Of a stretch of 34,053 bases of DNA, positions 1 to 8,341 are shown piece by piece. The notes beneath the pieces are model-generated. The model ran no database searches and was not told the origin of the DNA. It was given only the letters and a program-made list of their open reading frames with translations. The DNA is taken from the IMG/VR virus record IMGVR_UViG_3300042564_000223, positions 1 through 34,053 of that record. One strand, 5' to 3'. Origin of the DNA: a virus. Every line of letters begins with the position of its first letter. Positions within the stretch are counted from its first letter, which is position 1. The position numbers were made by a program, and so were the translations under genes.

Positions 1-1098
1 CTTGGCAATATCCTTGAGCCAGTTCCCAGTAGGAACAGCAGGACCACCAGCAGGTGATGCGGCAGTAGTAGCAGTCTGATTGACTACTTTGCTGACTGAC
101 TTAGAACCCTTGGTAGATGTATTCAGGGGCGCAGGAGGAAGTACCCCAGATGCACTAGTCCCTACGTTGCTGAGAGAACCAGACAGCCCACCTGCAACCA
201 GACCAACAACAGCAGAGAGACCAGTCTGGAATGTGTTGTACTCATCCTGAACTTTAGTACGAAGCATCGCATCTTGATACAGGTAGTCAGTACCAGCAGA
301 CACAGCAGCCTCGAAGCCACCAACAATAGCAGCCTCTTTGAGTGCAGTAGGGGTGGTCATGCGCTGCAGGTAGGTTGTTGCCGCTTTCTCTGCAGCCTGA
401 CGTGTGGCAATCTGCTTGTTCGTCTCAGTAACAACACGTGCAGTCTGCTTGCGGAGAACACGTTCAGCCACCTTCTGAGCAGCCTCTGTCGTCGCACCTT
501 TGGCAAGTTGTTTCTTGTAAGCCTGTTTAGCAGCAATCAGAGTTACCTGAGAACCAGCCTTGAAACCTACACCAGTTGCAGTTTTACCGATACCAAGTCC
601 AAGGACGTTGACAGGGTCAAGAACAGCAGAACGGGTATAGTCAAAGAGGATTTCAGCCTTCTCGCCCCATCCAGTGTCACCAGACAGACTTTGAAGACCC
701 TCAAAGATTTCATACGCCCTGCCAGCCTTAGCAAGACGTTCCTCATCCTCACCCACTTCATTCAGGTAAGTGATCTCATTGATTGCACGGACAGAGTTAC
801 CACCAGCAAAACCACGCATGTTGTTGGTAAACTTCTCTACAACCTCTTCCTTGTCCAAGTCCTGCATGTGAGTACCAAAGCGGTCCACCATGTACTCTTG
901 GATAGGCTTGAAGAAGTCATCCTGCAACAGGTCATTCTCAGAGTAATTCATCTGAGAGTAATCTGTTACGGGCATCTCTTCTGGTTGCGGAGCTTCTGGC
1001 ACGACAGTTGTTTGCACAGGAACGGCAGGTGCATTCTCCCAAGCCGCTCTTGGTTGCACTACTCTTGGCTGTACTTCGGGGGCATCACTCCAACCCAT
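1..1098 (-). CDS. Large internal virion/ejection-type protein, 3' end outside window
   Basis: The reading frame is open for 366 codons from ATG at 1098 to the window edge, so only the N-terminal part is seen. It starts MGWSDAPEV, has a Pro/Val-rich first 45 residues, then an acidic stretch and a long Ala/Lys/Arg-rich helical region. A Gly/Ala-rich hydrophobic stretch near residues 300-320 (VVGLVAGGLSG) could insert in a membrane. The ATG overlaps the preceding TAA by one base (TAATG), so it is coupled to the 316-residue gene. A large virion protein at the end of the structural block, after smaller coiled proteins and a transglycosylase-like protein, fits the DNA-ejection proteins of podoviruses. 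That role is inferred from position and composition; no catalytic motif was recognised. Confidence 0.6.
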   Translation of the reverse strand, partial: MGWSDAPEVQPRVVQPRAAWENAPAVPVQTTVVPEAPQPEEMPVTDYSQMNYSENDLLQDDFFKPIQEYMVDRFGTHMQDLDKEEVVEKFTNNMRGFAGGNSVRAINEITYLNEVGEDEERLAKAGRAYEIFEGLQSLSGDTGWGEKAEILFDYTRSAVLDPVNVLGLGIGKTATGVGFKAGSQVTLIAAKQAYKKQLAKGATTEAAQKVAERVLRKQTARVVTETNKQIATRQAAEKAATTYLQRMTTPTALKEAAIVGGFEAAVSAGTDYLYQDAMLRTKVQDEYNTFQTGLSAVVGLVAGGLSGSLSNVGTSASGVLPPAPLNTSTKGSKSVSKVVNQTATTAASPAGGPAVPTGNWLKDIAK

Positions 1099-2048
1099 TA
1101 AGGTTTCCTCCGGGTCACACCATTAGGATCAATAAACATGGTCCCAGACGGCAGTGCATTATACTCTTCATCGCTAGTAATGCTGACAATAACGTAAGAG
1201 GACAGCATAGGGTCTCTCTGAATGTCTTGAATGTAAGGGTTATCCATTTGTGCAAGAGCAGCAAAGGCTTGTTGACCATACTCATCCATCAAAGCAAACC
1301 GAGCTGAACTGCCTTCTTTACCGTACTCGTCAATCTTTGCCTTGATGTCTGCTGACAGACCTGCATCACCCTGCTCATTGGCTGCGGTCATTGCCGAGGT
1401 TGCCAAACGAAGCACTGCCTGATCGAACACCTTACGGCCCTCTTCAAGAACTTTGGGATCAGGTATGTAGTATGCTGTGGGGTCAAGCGTTGCAGTACCA
1501 GTGCGGGGCGTCTGGCTGACCTCCTGCATGGTGGTAAAGTAGGCTTCTTCATCCCCAAGATCACGACCAAGAATGTCTTCGATGCTGGGCAACTCAACGG
1601 GAGCGACACCACCCTCAGGGAGACTTACGGTAGTCAGTTCAAGGAGAGCCTCACCACGAAGGAGTGGCATGTTTCTGAGGCCAGAGCTTGCTGCAGTGAT
1701 CTCAATCTTTCTAAGTTCTCTTTCCAAGTTTGCAGCAACAAGAGGAGAGTTTGCCAAGGCTGCAACACGAGGGTCATCAACCCCTTCGAGACGCGACAAG
1801 AAAGCAGCAGCATCTGCAGCAGCCTCACGTTCCGCAGTGGCAGTTTCTTGATAAGTTTTTTGTCTTGTGGTGAGGGCGGCTGTGATTCGATCCTGCTTAA
1901 CTTGCTCCATGAAGAGTTCACGCTCATACTTACGTTGCTCTTCACGCTCAGCAGTGCGTAGGTCGATCTCTTGCTGACGCTCTTCTTTACGAGTCTTCTC
2001 TTCAATACGTGCAGTCAGTCCTGCGTCCAGTGCTTGCCAGAAACCCAT
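1098..2048 (-). CDS. Probable internal virion/structural protein (316 aa)
   Basis: The first ~110 residues are strongly charged and helical (many Glu, Arg, Gln and Ala), consistent with a coiled coil; the middle is mixed, and the protein ends with a short conserved-looking tail (LPSGTMFIDPNGVTRRKP) of a type I associate with marine phage virion proteins. The start overlaps the previous stop as TAATG at 2048, and its own stop overlaps the next gene. It lies among the 606-residue, transglycosylase-like and ejection-type genes, so a virion-internal role is likely. No enzyme motif, signal peptide or membrane segment is visible. The function is inferred from context only. Confidence 0.55.
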   Translation of the reverse strand: MGFWQALDAGLTARIEEKTRKEERQQEIDLRTAEREEQRKYERELFMEQVKQDRITAALTTRQKTYQETATAEREAAADAAAFLSRLEGVDDPRVAALANSPLVAANLERELRKIEITAASSGLRNMPLLRGEALLELTTVSLPEGGVAPVELPSIEDILGRDLGDEEAYFTTMQEVSQTPRTGTATLDPTAYYIPDPKVLEEGRKVFDQAVLRLATSAMTAANEQGDAGLSADIKAKIDEYGKEGSSARFALMDEYGQQAFAALAQMDNPYIQDIQRDPMLSSYVIVSITSDEEYNALPSGTMFIDPNGVTRRKP

Positions 2049-2560
2049 TACATATTCCCCCGAGCCATGAGACCCTTAGGTGCTACAGGAGCCTCCTCTT
2101 CAGGTGACTCTTCTTCCATCTCAATCTCTTTGACAACTTCTTTGGGCTTGGCACCCATTTCCTTCAACAACTTCTTGGCACGACTATCAATACGGTACTG
2201 TTCTTTTTCCTTTTTAGCCTTCTTGTCCTCAAAACCATCCTCAGCATCAATGCCAGAAGCCTTAGCAGCCTGTTTGATGAACTCGTGGACAACAGGGGCA
2301 ACCATCATACCAACGTCGATAGAGTGGATACCGTTTGCCACAGCACCACGCATGATCCCTACGACAAGGGTTTGGATATCAACTTCTTCAAACTCAAGAG
2401 TGTCCAGAACATCTTCAAGCATCTCTGGATCAGACAGGCGAGTGATGTGCATCTGGATTGCTTCTTCGGGATCAACAATCTCTGGGGGTCTTTCCCAAGG
2501 GAAGTTTTTTGGTGTCGTGGTCAGGGATTGACCGGGAATAGGTCCGTTGAGTGCTTGCAT
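2048..2560 (-). CDS. Hypothetical virion-region protein (170 aa)
   Basis: An acidic N-terminal half (EEAIQMHITRLSDPEMLEDV) is followed by a hydrophobic helix-rich centre and a Lys/Glu-rich C-terminus (EEESPEEEAPVAPKG), as in scaffold-like or assembly-adaptor proteins. The ATG at 2560 is preceded by GGAGG at a normal distance, and the previous gene stops two bases upstream. Its stop forms TAATG with the next start. I do not recognise the family; a structural or assembly role is suggested only by its place among internal virion genes. Confidence 0.5.
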   Translation of the reverse strand: MQALNGPIPGQSLTTTPKNFPWERPPEIVDPEEAIQMHITRLSDPEMLEDVLDTLEFEEVDIQTLVVGIMRGAVANGIHSIDVGMMVAPVVHEFIKQAAKASGIDAEDGFEDKKAKKEKEQYRIDSRAKKLLKEMGAKPKEVVKEIEMEEESPEEEAPVAPKGLMARGNM

Positions 2561-2561
2561 G

Positions 2562-3305
2562 TCAGCCTCCGAGCATCTTATTGTATCTTCTCATCCAGTC
2601 ATTCTGGTACTCTGCGGGGGTAAGGCCATTGTTGACATCTAGTGCCTTCTGGCTGATCTTACCTTGAGCATTACCAGTGTACCACACAACGGGAACTTTG
2701 GTAACATCATTATCGTTTGCAAGCAAAATTTCTCTGACGTTAGTGGCGGCGACCATGTCCTGAACCTCAGGTGGTGCGTCCTTTGCAGACTTGTACTCAG
2801 TACCAATACCGTACTTTTCAGTCATTGCCCGCCACGTACCATCAGTATACCCATATGCCCCCGAAGCAGACTGTCCCGGAGTGGGGTTCTGTACAGTGTA
2901 ATTACCACTAGACTCTTTTGCCTTAATGGTTTCAAGAATGGCTCTCACGTTCTCATCAGTCTCAGCAGCAGTAATGGGAGCAAGCAAAGGCTCAGTCTTC
3001 CAGTACTCAGGGTTTCTCTTGGCCATGGGGGAACCATCCTTGAAAGCAAGATAGTTCTCAATTTCTGAGGTACTCTGTTCCTGAGACGGCATGGACTCTT
3101 CAAACATATTTTTGATGTCGTTCATATACTTTGCACGGATAACTTCAAAATCCACGTCTTGCTGCTCCCGTTCCTGTCGTCTACCCTCTCTTGCAGCAAG
3201 ACCACCAGCAGCCTTAGCGGTACTGCCCTGAGTCACAGACTCTTTAATACGATCTGCAAGCGAGGAAGCATTGAGGTAATTTCTAGCGTATTTCATTTCT
3301 ACCAA
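2562..3305 (-). CDS. Lytic transglycosylase-like virion protein (247 aa)
   Basis: The N-terminal ~110 residues are charged and helical. Residues ~120-245 look like a compact lysozyme/transglycosylase-type domain: a Glu followed by SSGNY (Glu131, KESSGNY), then SASGAYGYTDGTWRAM (147-161), matching the E-S-x-G and GxxQ/GxYG patterns of soluble transglycosylase and resuscitation-factor folds. Such domains in podovirus internal proteins open peptidoglycan locally during DNA entry. The start could be ATG 3305, overlapping the upstream gene by seven bases, or ATG 3296, two bases past its stop; neither has a clear ribosome binding site. The catalytic assignment is by motif; the fold has not been verified. 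Confidence 0.6.
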   Translation of the reverse strand: MVEMKYARNYLNASSLADRIKESVTQGSTAKAAGGLAAREGRRQEREQQDVDFEVIRAKYMNDIKNMFEESMPSQEQSTSEIENYLAFKDGSPMAKRNPEYWKTEPLLAPITAAETDENVRAILETIKAKESSGNYTVQNPTPGQSASGAYGYTDGTWRAMTEKYGIGTEYKSAKDAPPEVQDMVAATNVREILLANDNDVTKVPVVWYTGNAQGKISQKALDVNNGLTPAEYQNDWMRRYNKMLGG

Positions 3306-5119
3306 CCCAGAATAATTTTGCGGATAGCACTATACTTTGCAGTCTTTTCTGCCTGACGAACAGACCACTTTTCCATATCAACCTTTTTGTCTTGAAGCAG
3401 CAGTTCAAGAGCACGGTCCTCGTCAGACTCTAGTGCAGTAAAGGTGTATGCCAGAGTGTCTCTTTCTCTCTGCCAAATCTCGTCCATAGCCTTTGCGGTC
3501 AAGGCATTCATAGTCTTTGCCTTTTCCAGATTGGCTTCGTTCTGTGCAGCAGTGTCAGCTAGGTTGATATCCTGCCTCCACTTGGCGTTGGCTTGAGCAA
3601 CAACAAGAGCATTGGTTGAGTTGAACTTCTTGCGCTCAGTCTCAAGCTGTGCATTAAAACGCTCAGTAGCATTGGCCTCACCTACGTTGAACTGGTCCAT
3701 TGCATTCTTTTGGTCAGCATTAAACTGAAGAGCACGAGCAGAGAGATCAGCAAAGAATTGATCTGCTTGATTTTTACTGGCAGCATTAAACTGAATGGCA
3801 GCATTGGTCTGAGCAGTGTCAGTGAGGATAGCTTGTACGTTAGACTCAGCACGAAATATCTCTACCTGCTGTGCATTGTTTAAGTTAGTTAAGTCCATCT
3901 GCAAAAAGTTCTGTGCGTTCTGAACAGCAGTTTGTTGACGGTTATTCAGGTTAGCAATATCAAGGTTAGCCATAGCAGATGCCTTAGCCAAAACCATTGC
4001 CTGCTTGTTATCTAGATTTGCAATATTTATTGTGTTGGCAATACGGCTGTTTTCCAGAGCAATCGTCTGGGCAGCAGTAAAGTTCAGGTTAGCAATATCA
4101 GAGATTTTAGCTGCGTTCTCTACACGAGTTTTGAAAGTCTGATCGAACTCTTGCTCCAAGAAGGCTGCTCTCTGTTGTGCGGCAAGGATAGCAACCTGTT
4201 GTCTGTTGGATAGGTTATCACGTTCGAAAGCCGCACGAGTCTCAGCATCAACTTGAGCAATAGGAAGTGCAGCCTCCATAGCAGCCTGAATGATAGCCTG
4301 ACCAGCCATTGAGGAAGCACCAAGGCCTCTTTGAGCCAGAGTAGCCTGAGCACTACGCATAGCACCAGCAGCCCAAGCAGGTGTCTTACCACCTTCGAAC
4401 TGTGTCATGAGACCCTCAAGCTGGCCCTGCACTGTCGCTTGAACTGTAGGAGTAGCCTCAGCAGCCTGCAACTGAGACATCATCTTATCTATTTTAGTGG
4501 CATCAACAGCAGTGCCAGAGACCATTTCTCCAGCCTCGACCTCCCGCTGCACAGGGTTAGTCATCAGGATACCAGTACCCTGAGCAGCTTCCATGTCAGC
4601 AATAGAGCTTTCTGTCTGTTGTTCTGCTACGACAGTAGAACCCTCTTTGATGGTACCCTGAACAGGTTTGATGCCAGCAGTAGACTCAGCTACCTTGTCT
4701 GCAGAAGTGACAGCAGTAACTTCCTGAGGAGCAATAGCAGTGGGTGCAGCAACCTGTGCAGCGTTGGTCATACTACCTGTGGTCGCAGTTACTTTGTCAG
4801 TTATCTGTCCTGTACCTTCGGTAATCAGGGTGTCAGGAGTAGCAGCTACTTTTTTAACTTCAGCCTCTGTGGTCAGCTTGTCTGGGGCTTGTACTAGCAC
4901 TTCGGCCAGTTGAGTTCCTGCACTCTTGGTTGCTGCGCCTCCCTCAGCCATACCAGAAGGAGTCCCTCTGATCTTCTGAACAGCACGAGTTAGCTTACCC
5001 ATACGAGCAGCCACACCCGGACTTGATTGAATGAAAGCCTCCATGGCTGGACCTTCTGCGGGACCAGTGTAACCCATCTTAGAGAGTAGGCTATATTTTT
5101 GATTGTTGTCGAAATCCAC
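3299..5119 (-). CDS. Large coiled, repeat-bearing virion protein (606 aa, GTG start)
   Basis: The start is GTG at 5119 with GGAGAG just upstream. The N-terminal half is Ala/Thr/Val-rich and low in aromatic residues. Residues ~300-420 carry a repeated motif of the form xNLxNxQQ (301-308, 343-350 degenerate, 367-374, 389-396, 411-418); the later copies are spaced 22-24 residues, and the rest of the C-terminal half is Asn/Gln/Ala-rich and predicted coiled coil. This resembles extended internal or tail proteins of marine phages that I have seen annotated only as structural. It follows a promoter candidate at 5144-5172 and leads the internal virion gene set, so it may be the first product of that transcript. 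The exact virion location is unknown. Confidence 0.6.
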   Translation of the reverse strand: MDFDNNQKYSLLSKMGYTGPAEGPAMEAFIQSSPGVAARMGKLTRAVQKIRGTPSGMAEGGAATKSAGTQLAEVLVQAPDKLTTEAEVKKVAATPDTLITEGTGQITDKVTATTGSMTNAAQVAAPTAIAPQEVTAVTSADKVAESTAGIKPVQGTIKEGSTVVAEQQTESSIADMEAAQGTGILMTNPVQREVEAGEMVSGTAVDATKIDKMMSQLQAAEATPTVQATVQGQLEGLMTQFEGGKTPAWAAGAMRSAQATLAQRGLGASSMAGQAIIQAAMEAALPIAQVDAETRAAFERDNLSNRQQVAILAAQQRAAFLEQEFDQTFKTRVENAAKISDIANLNFTAAQTIALENSRIANTINIANLDNKQAMVLAKASAMANLDIANLNNRQQTAVQNAQNFLQMDLTNLNNAQQVEIFRAESNVQAILTDTAQTNAAIQFNAASKNQADQFFADLSARALQFNADQKNAMDQFNVGEANATERFNAQLETERKKFNSTNALVVAQANAKWRQDINLADTAAQNEANLEKAKTMNALTAKAMDEIWQRERDTLAYTFTALESDEDRALELLLQDKKVDMEKWSVRQAEKTAKYSAIRKIILGW

Positions 5120-5143
5120 AGAGGCTCTCCAGTTTCTTCATCT

Positions 5144-5172
5144 ATATTAGTACAAACTACGCAGTTTTACAA
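5144..5172 (-). promoter_or_regulatory. Sigma70-like promoter for the internal virion genes
   Basis: On the minus strand TTGTAA (5172-5167) is followed, after 17 bases, by TAATAT (5149-5144). It lies in the 60-base gap between the endolysin stop and the GTG of the 606-residue gene, which is one of the few real gaps in the block. Host RNA polymerase use is inferred from the match. Confidence 0.5.
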
Positions 5173-5179
5173 GTACTAT

Positions 5180-6055
5180 TTATCCAAGCAGCTTAGCCAG
5201 AGTCTTAGGCCCAGCCACACCATCAGCGGTCAAACCGTTTGCAGTCTGCCACTTCTTTAGAGCAGCTTCAGTTCCCGGACCAAAATCCCCGTCAGCAGTG
5301 AGACCCAGCTTAGCCTGCATCTTCTTTACATCATCACCCTTGGAACCCCGCTTGAGAGTACCACCAGATGCCGAAGAAGAAGAAGAAGGGGCAGAAGCAG
5401 AAGGTGCAGGGGCCGTGATCTTACCACCAAGAGCAGCCATAGCTTTAGCGTAACGAGCCTGACGGTCAGCCAAACCAATGTCACCACCATTGATGATCTT
5501 GGTCAACTTCACGATATCACCTGTGTCTGCTACCTCGTTCAGGTTACGGCTACCCCAGAACCACAGAGCACTCTCCAGAGCACCCTTCTTGGTCATGAGG
5601 TATTTAGCAGCTTCTTCAGCAGTCATGCCAACAGTCTTACCAAAAGCAGTCGTATTTGCACGGCCAGTAACTTGTTTCAGACCTTTTCCTCTGAATAAAA
5701 ATCCATCCCCTTCTTGGGTATTGCCCAAAGCACCAGCCTTAGAACGGTTTTTATCCATGTAAACGTAGTTGGCGATCTTCTCGGGCTTGCCAGCATATTC
5801 TGCAGCATTCTCTTTACCCGGACCAAAGTAGCGTGGGAAGACCCTCAGGAGCGTAGCTTCTTTGTAGTTGAGGTTCTCTTCAAGCACCCGGAAGTCCATG
5901 CTCTCGTGGGCGCACTGGCTAATAAAGCTGGCAATTCTTTTGTCTGTCGTGATACCATACTTAGGCAGCATCTCGTTGAGGGCGACACACCATTCACCAA
6001 CTTCTTTATTGGTGGGAATCATTGCGGCCAGTTGGGCCTCAGTCAGTAAGCTCAT
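5180..6055 (-). CDS. Endolysin: GH19 chitinase-like domain plus peptidoglycan-binding domain
   Basis: Residues ~1-210 match the GH19 chitinase-like muramidase fold used by many phage endolysins: the His-Glu-Ser triplet (H50-E51-S52) with Glu51 as likely acid, and the GDGFLFRGKGLKQVTGR segment (116-132). A Ser/Ala/Pro linker (about 213-232) joins a C-terminal peptidoglycan-binding_1 repeat (233-291: KRGSKGDDVKKMQ, then DGDFGPGTEAALKKWQ). No signal peptide is present, so release needs a holin, and a candidate holin is encoded about 0.6 kb upstream. ATG 6055 has GGAGAT in front. It cleaves host peptidoglycan at the end of infection. The domain order (catalytic first, binding last) is common in Gram-negative phages. 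Confidence 0.9.
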   Translation of the reverse strand: MSLLTEAQLAAMIPTNKEVGEWCVALNEMLPKYGITTDKRIASFISQCAHESMDFRVLEENLNYKEATLLRVFPRYFGPGKENAAEYAGKPEKIANYVYMDKNRSKAGALGNTQEGDGFLFRGKGLKQVTGRANTTAFGKTVGMTAEEAAKYLMTKKGALESALWFWGSRNLNEVADTGDIVKLTKIINGGDIGLADRQARYAKAMAALGGKITAPAPSASAPSSSSSASGGTLKRGSKGDDVKKMQAKLGLTADGDFGPGTEAALKKWQTANGLTADGVAGPKTLAKLLG

Positions 6056-6066
6056 TCTCTATCTCC

Positions 6067-6474
6067 TTATTCACACCACGAGGTCTTAGCATCACCCTTG
6101 TAGGGTCGAGCAAACTCAGCGGCAATCAACATTTCTGCTAGGCTTTTTTGGTCAAGAAACACGTCACCCAGTACACGACCACCATACTTGTCCCATTTGA
6201 CGATCACGATATCAACCTCTTTGGCCTCAGCCACAGCTTTCTTCGTGAAGGCACTGGCCAACTTAGCCTTTTCTGCTTCGGCTTCACACTGAGCGCGAGG
6301 TGCTTTCTCTGGGGTATCAACCCCCAACACCCTGATTGACAGCTTGGGCGGAAGGGGTTTGGGCAAGAAGTCCACCGCGATCTCTACGGTATCACCATCA
6401 ATGACCCTAGTGATCTCATATGGTGTTGCCAGTGCAGGGCTTACTGAGAGAAGTAGTGCGACAACCCACTTCAC
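6067..6474 (-). CDS. Secreted micrococcal-nuclease-like (SNase) protein
   Basis: This 135-residue protein has a short signal peptide (residues 1-16, ending ALA) and an SNase fold: VIDGDTVEI (24-32), IRVLGVDTPE (47-56) and KYGGR (96-100). These supply the calcium-binding and catalytic Asp/Glu and the two Arg residues expected of staphylococcal nuclease (R48, D53, E56, R100). The start is GTG, overlapping the upstream stop as GTGA. It lies directly before the endolysin, so it is made with the lysis proteins and probably exported to the periplasm. Possible jobs are digesting host or competitor DNA around lysis; this is inference. The domain itself is clear. Confidence 0.85.
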   Translation of the reverse strand: MKWVVALLLSVSPALATPYEITRVIDGDTVEIAVDFLPKPLPPKLSIRVLGVDTPEKAPRAQCEAEAEKAKLASAFTKKAVAEAKEVDIVIVKWDKYGGRVLGDVFLDQKSLAEMLIAAEFARPYKGDAKTSWCE

Positions 6475-6704
6475 TTCTTCCTTACCCTCTTAGCAGGTGC
6501 CTTGCTTGTGAGAGCATCCAACACAGCCTCTTTAGCCATGTCTTTGCCCATGTTACCAAGCAAGTCTGTCGGGTTACCAGTAATAGCAGCCTTGATGACA
6601 TTCTCAACTGGGTCAGGCAAGTCTACCTTGTCCAACACAACGTCAGCTACTTTCTCTTTAGCCTTACGACCAATGAGCATTCCAACTAATTTCATACCGA
6701 TCAT
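6471..6704 (-). CDS. Small conserved-type phage protein (77 aa) in the lysis region
   Basis: The protein has a hydrophobic-amphipathic N-terminus (KLVGMLIGRKA), a central VDLPDPVENVIKAAITGNP segment and a very basic end (KAPAKRVRKK). A start at the fourth residue (MKLVG) is also possible. It overlaps the candidate holin gene by ATGA and the SNase gene by GTGA. I recall similar small proteins near lysis genes of marine phages, but no function is known to me. Confidence 0.5.
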   Translation of the reverse strand: MIGMKLVGMLIGRKAKEKVADVVLDKVDLPDPVENVIKAAITGNPTDLLGNMGKDMAKEAVLDALTSKAPAKRVRKK

Positions 6705-6982
6705 TCGGTGTACTCCTGTGTGGGCGGGGTCTCATCACCACCCTTGCTGCGATTGTTTCCTGCGGCCATTACGCCACCCAGAGCACCTACAATAAATGAG
6801 GCAATGGGGGTCAGTACTTCAAAGAATTTTCTGTCCATCTCTGAGCTTTCACCCAAAGGCTGAGTTACAAAAACCAAGCTATAAAGCACTGCGAAGATGA
6901 TGCCACCGAGGATCATAACCAGTGCCACACCAATAAAATAGCGTAGCTTGGCTTCCATAAAATCAGGGTTGTTCTTGCTCAT
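6701..6982 (-). CDS. Candidate holin (93 aa, two membrane segments)
   Basis: Starting at ATG 6982, with GGAG upstream, the protein has two clear hydrophobic segments, roughly residues 13-37 (FIGVALVMILGGIIFAV) and 55-70 (LTPIASFIVGALGGVMA), separated by a charged loop, and a polar tail with Lys/Arg. Size and topology fit a class II-type holin, and the gene is three genes ahead of the endolysin. It overlaps both neighbours by ATGA. Holin assignment rests on topology and context only; it could instead be an antiholin or an accessory membrane protein. Confidence 0.5.
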   Translation of the reverse strand: MSKNNPDFMEAKLRYFIGVALVMILGGIIFAVLYSLVFVTQPLGESSEMDRKFFEVLTPIASFIVGALGGVMAAGNNRSKGGDETPPTQEYTE

Positions 6983-7167
6983 TCTGAGGCTCCTGTTAGG
7001 TCTGTTGCACACATTCTGGTGCGAAGGCAAATAGGGGGAGTGCATTCTGGTGCTGACCAATTCTCAGGGTCTTGGCACGGGTATCTGTAAAAACCATCTC
7101 CAGAAAGATAGAAGACAGTAACCATGAGGGTGATAAAGCCACTCCAGACTAGGTACTCTGTTTTCAT
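6979..7167 (-). CDS. Small membrane protein with Cys-rich exported tail (62 aa)
   Basis: I chose ATG 7167 because it overlaps the previous stop as ATGA; a longer frame upstream would run into the preceding gene. An N-terminal hydrophobic segment (LVWSGFITLMVTVFYL, about 5-20) is followed by a tail with four Cys in YPCQDPENWSAPECTPPIC and CATD, suggesting disulfides in the periplasm. It lies between a coiled membrane protein and the candidate holin, so a role in lysis or envelope interaction is plausible. No family name is recognised. Confidence 0.5.
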   Translation of the reverse strand: MKTEYLVWSGFITLMVTVFYLSGDGFYRYPCQDPENWSAPECTPPICLRTRMCATDLTGASE

Positions 7168-7595
7168 TGTATTGGGTTCCTTGCTAAATCGTCCATAGCT
7201 TTCCACAGGTCTTCAATCTCTGCGTCATACTTCTCTAGTTTGCCTTGCAGATTAGAAGTCACACTGTCCGACTTTTCAACCATAGACCTCAGGTTCATAA
7301 GCTCTTTTTGCTGTTCGAGGATCGTTCCCATTTGAGTGGAAATAGCGGACAGCTTTGGGGCAAGACCTCTTACGTCATTGTCCTGAATGGCTTGCTCTAG
7401 GGTTTGTACCCGGCTGACCACATCTAGGACTTCAGCAACGCTTTCCTCTACACCCCAGAAACGATTGACGACATCATACGAGTAGTAGATCGTACCACTG
7501 ACACCAGAGAGGACTGGAAGGGCAGCAGCTAACCACCACCCTTTCACGTCAAAGCCTGCAATCCTCAGGCCATTGCTTTCAGCTTCTTCGCTCAC
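7164..7595 (-). CDS. Membrane-anchored coiled-coil protein (143 aa, GTG start)
   Basis: After a short polar N-terminus there is a hydrophobic stretch (WWLAAALPVLSGVSGTIYYS, about 20-39), then a long heptad-rich region with many Leu, Glu and Gln to the C-terminus. This is the architecture of an inner-membrane spanin or a membrane-tethered accessory protein. The start is GTG, overlapping the upstream stop as GTGA. The small Cys-rich membrane protein follows. The i-spanin suggestion is based on topology and the presence of a lipoprotein gene 1.3 kb upstream; it is not proven. Confidence 0.45.
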   Translation of the reverse strand: MSEEAESNGLRIAGFDVKGWWLAAALPVLSGVSGTIYYSYDVVNRFWGVEESVAEVLDVVSRVQTLEQAIQDNDVRGLAPKLSAISTQMGTILEQQKELMNLRSMVEKSDSVTSNLQGKLEKYDAEIEDLWKAMDDLARNPIQ

Positions 7596-8341
7596 GACCC
7601 ATAGCCTGCTGCGTAGACCTCTTCCAGCGTCACCACATTGTTGCCCAGAAGGCCCTGCAGACCAATACCGAACACTTGACCTGCACTCACATTCATGATG
7701 TCAGCCGTAGCAGAGTAGGCCACATTGGCACCATAGAGGCTTGTGCTTGTCGTGGCTGCAAGGTTGTCCACAGAGGCAGTCATGGTCGTGTTACGAGAAG
7801 CTGCCAAGAAGGCACCAGCATCACGAGCGTAGGTCTGAACAGCACCAAGGGCGTTGTTGTAGTTGCTCACGTCACCAGCACTGATGCTCATGTCGTTGTT
7901 GGTCAGGATCGTTTGGAATGCAATCTGCTCATTCACGGTATCTGCATTAGCAGCCATGTTGGCAACAGCCTGAACTTCCATCAGGACAGCGGTAGCAGAG
8001 ACGAGGTTGTCTACTGCCAAATCCAGATTGACCATTGCCTGTTCGTGTTGATCTTCAAACAACATTTGAGCATTGTAGTATGTTGCGTCGAGGACTGCTT
8101 GAATGTCCCCGTTGTAGTCCAACCGCATTTGTTCAGTGATGGCTGCACTCTGCATAACACCGGGAGCAATAATATCTCCGTTCCCTGCACTGTAGACAGC
8201 ACCAGTGGTCAGGTTCTGAGCAGCCGAGATTTGGTTAAGGATTGTTTGTGCTGACTGGTTCAGACCCGTTACTGTTGGGTCTGCTTGTGCGGCGGAAACG
8301 CTCAGAAAGAGTAGGGCCGTTGTTTTCTTGAATAGTGACAT
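7592..8341 (-). CDS. Secreted protein of unknown function (249 aa)
   Basis: The N-terminus is a typical signal peptide (KKTTALLFLSVSAAQA, cleavage near residue 20). The mature part is Ala/Asn/Thr-rich, helical, with no Cys, ending EVYAAGYGS. AGGAAC lies eight bases before ATG 8341. The first 107 bases overlap, in another frame, the 3' end of the upstream secreted-protein gene. No enzyme motif was recognised. As an exported phage product between lysis-associated genes it may act in the periplasm, or it may be a virion protein. Confidence 0.5.
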   Translation of the reverse strand: MSLFKKTTALLFLSVSAAQADPTVTGLNQSAQTILNQISAAQNLTTGAVYSAGNGDIIAPGVMQSAAITEQMRLDYNGDIQAVLDATYYNAQMLFEDQHEQAMVNLDLAVDNLVSATAVLMEVQAVANMAANADTVNEQIAFQTILTNNDMSISAGDVSNYNNALGAVQTYARDAGAFLAASRNTTMTASVDNLAATTSTSLYGANVAYSATADIMNVSAGQVFGIGLQGLLGNNVVTLEEVYAAGYGS

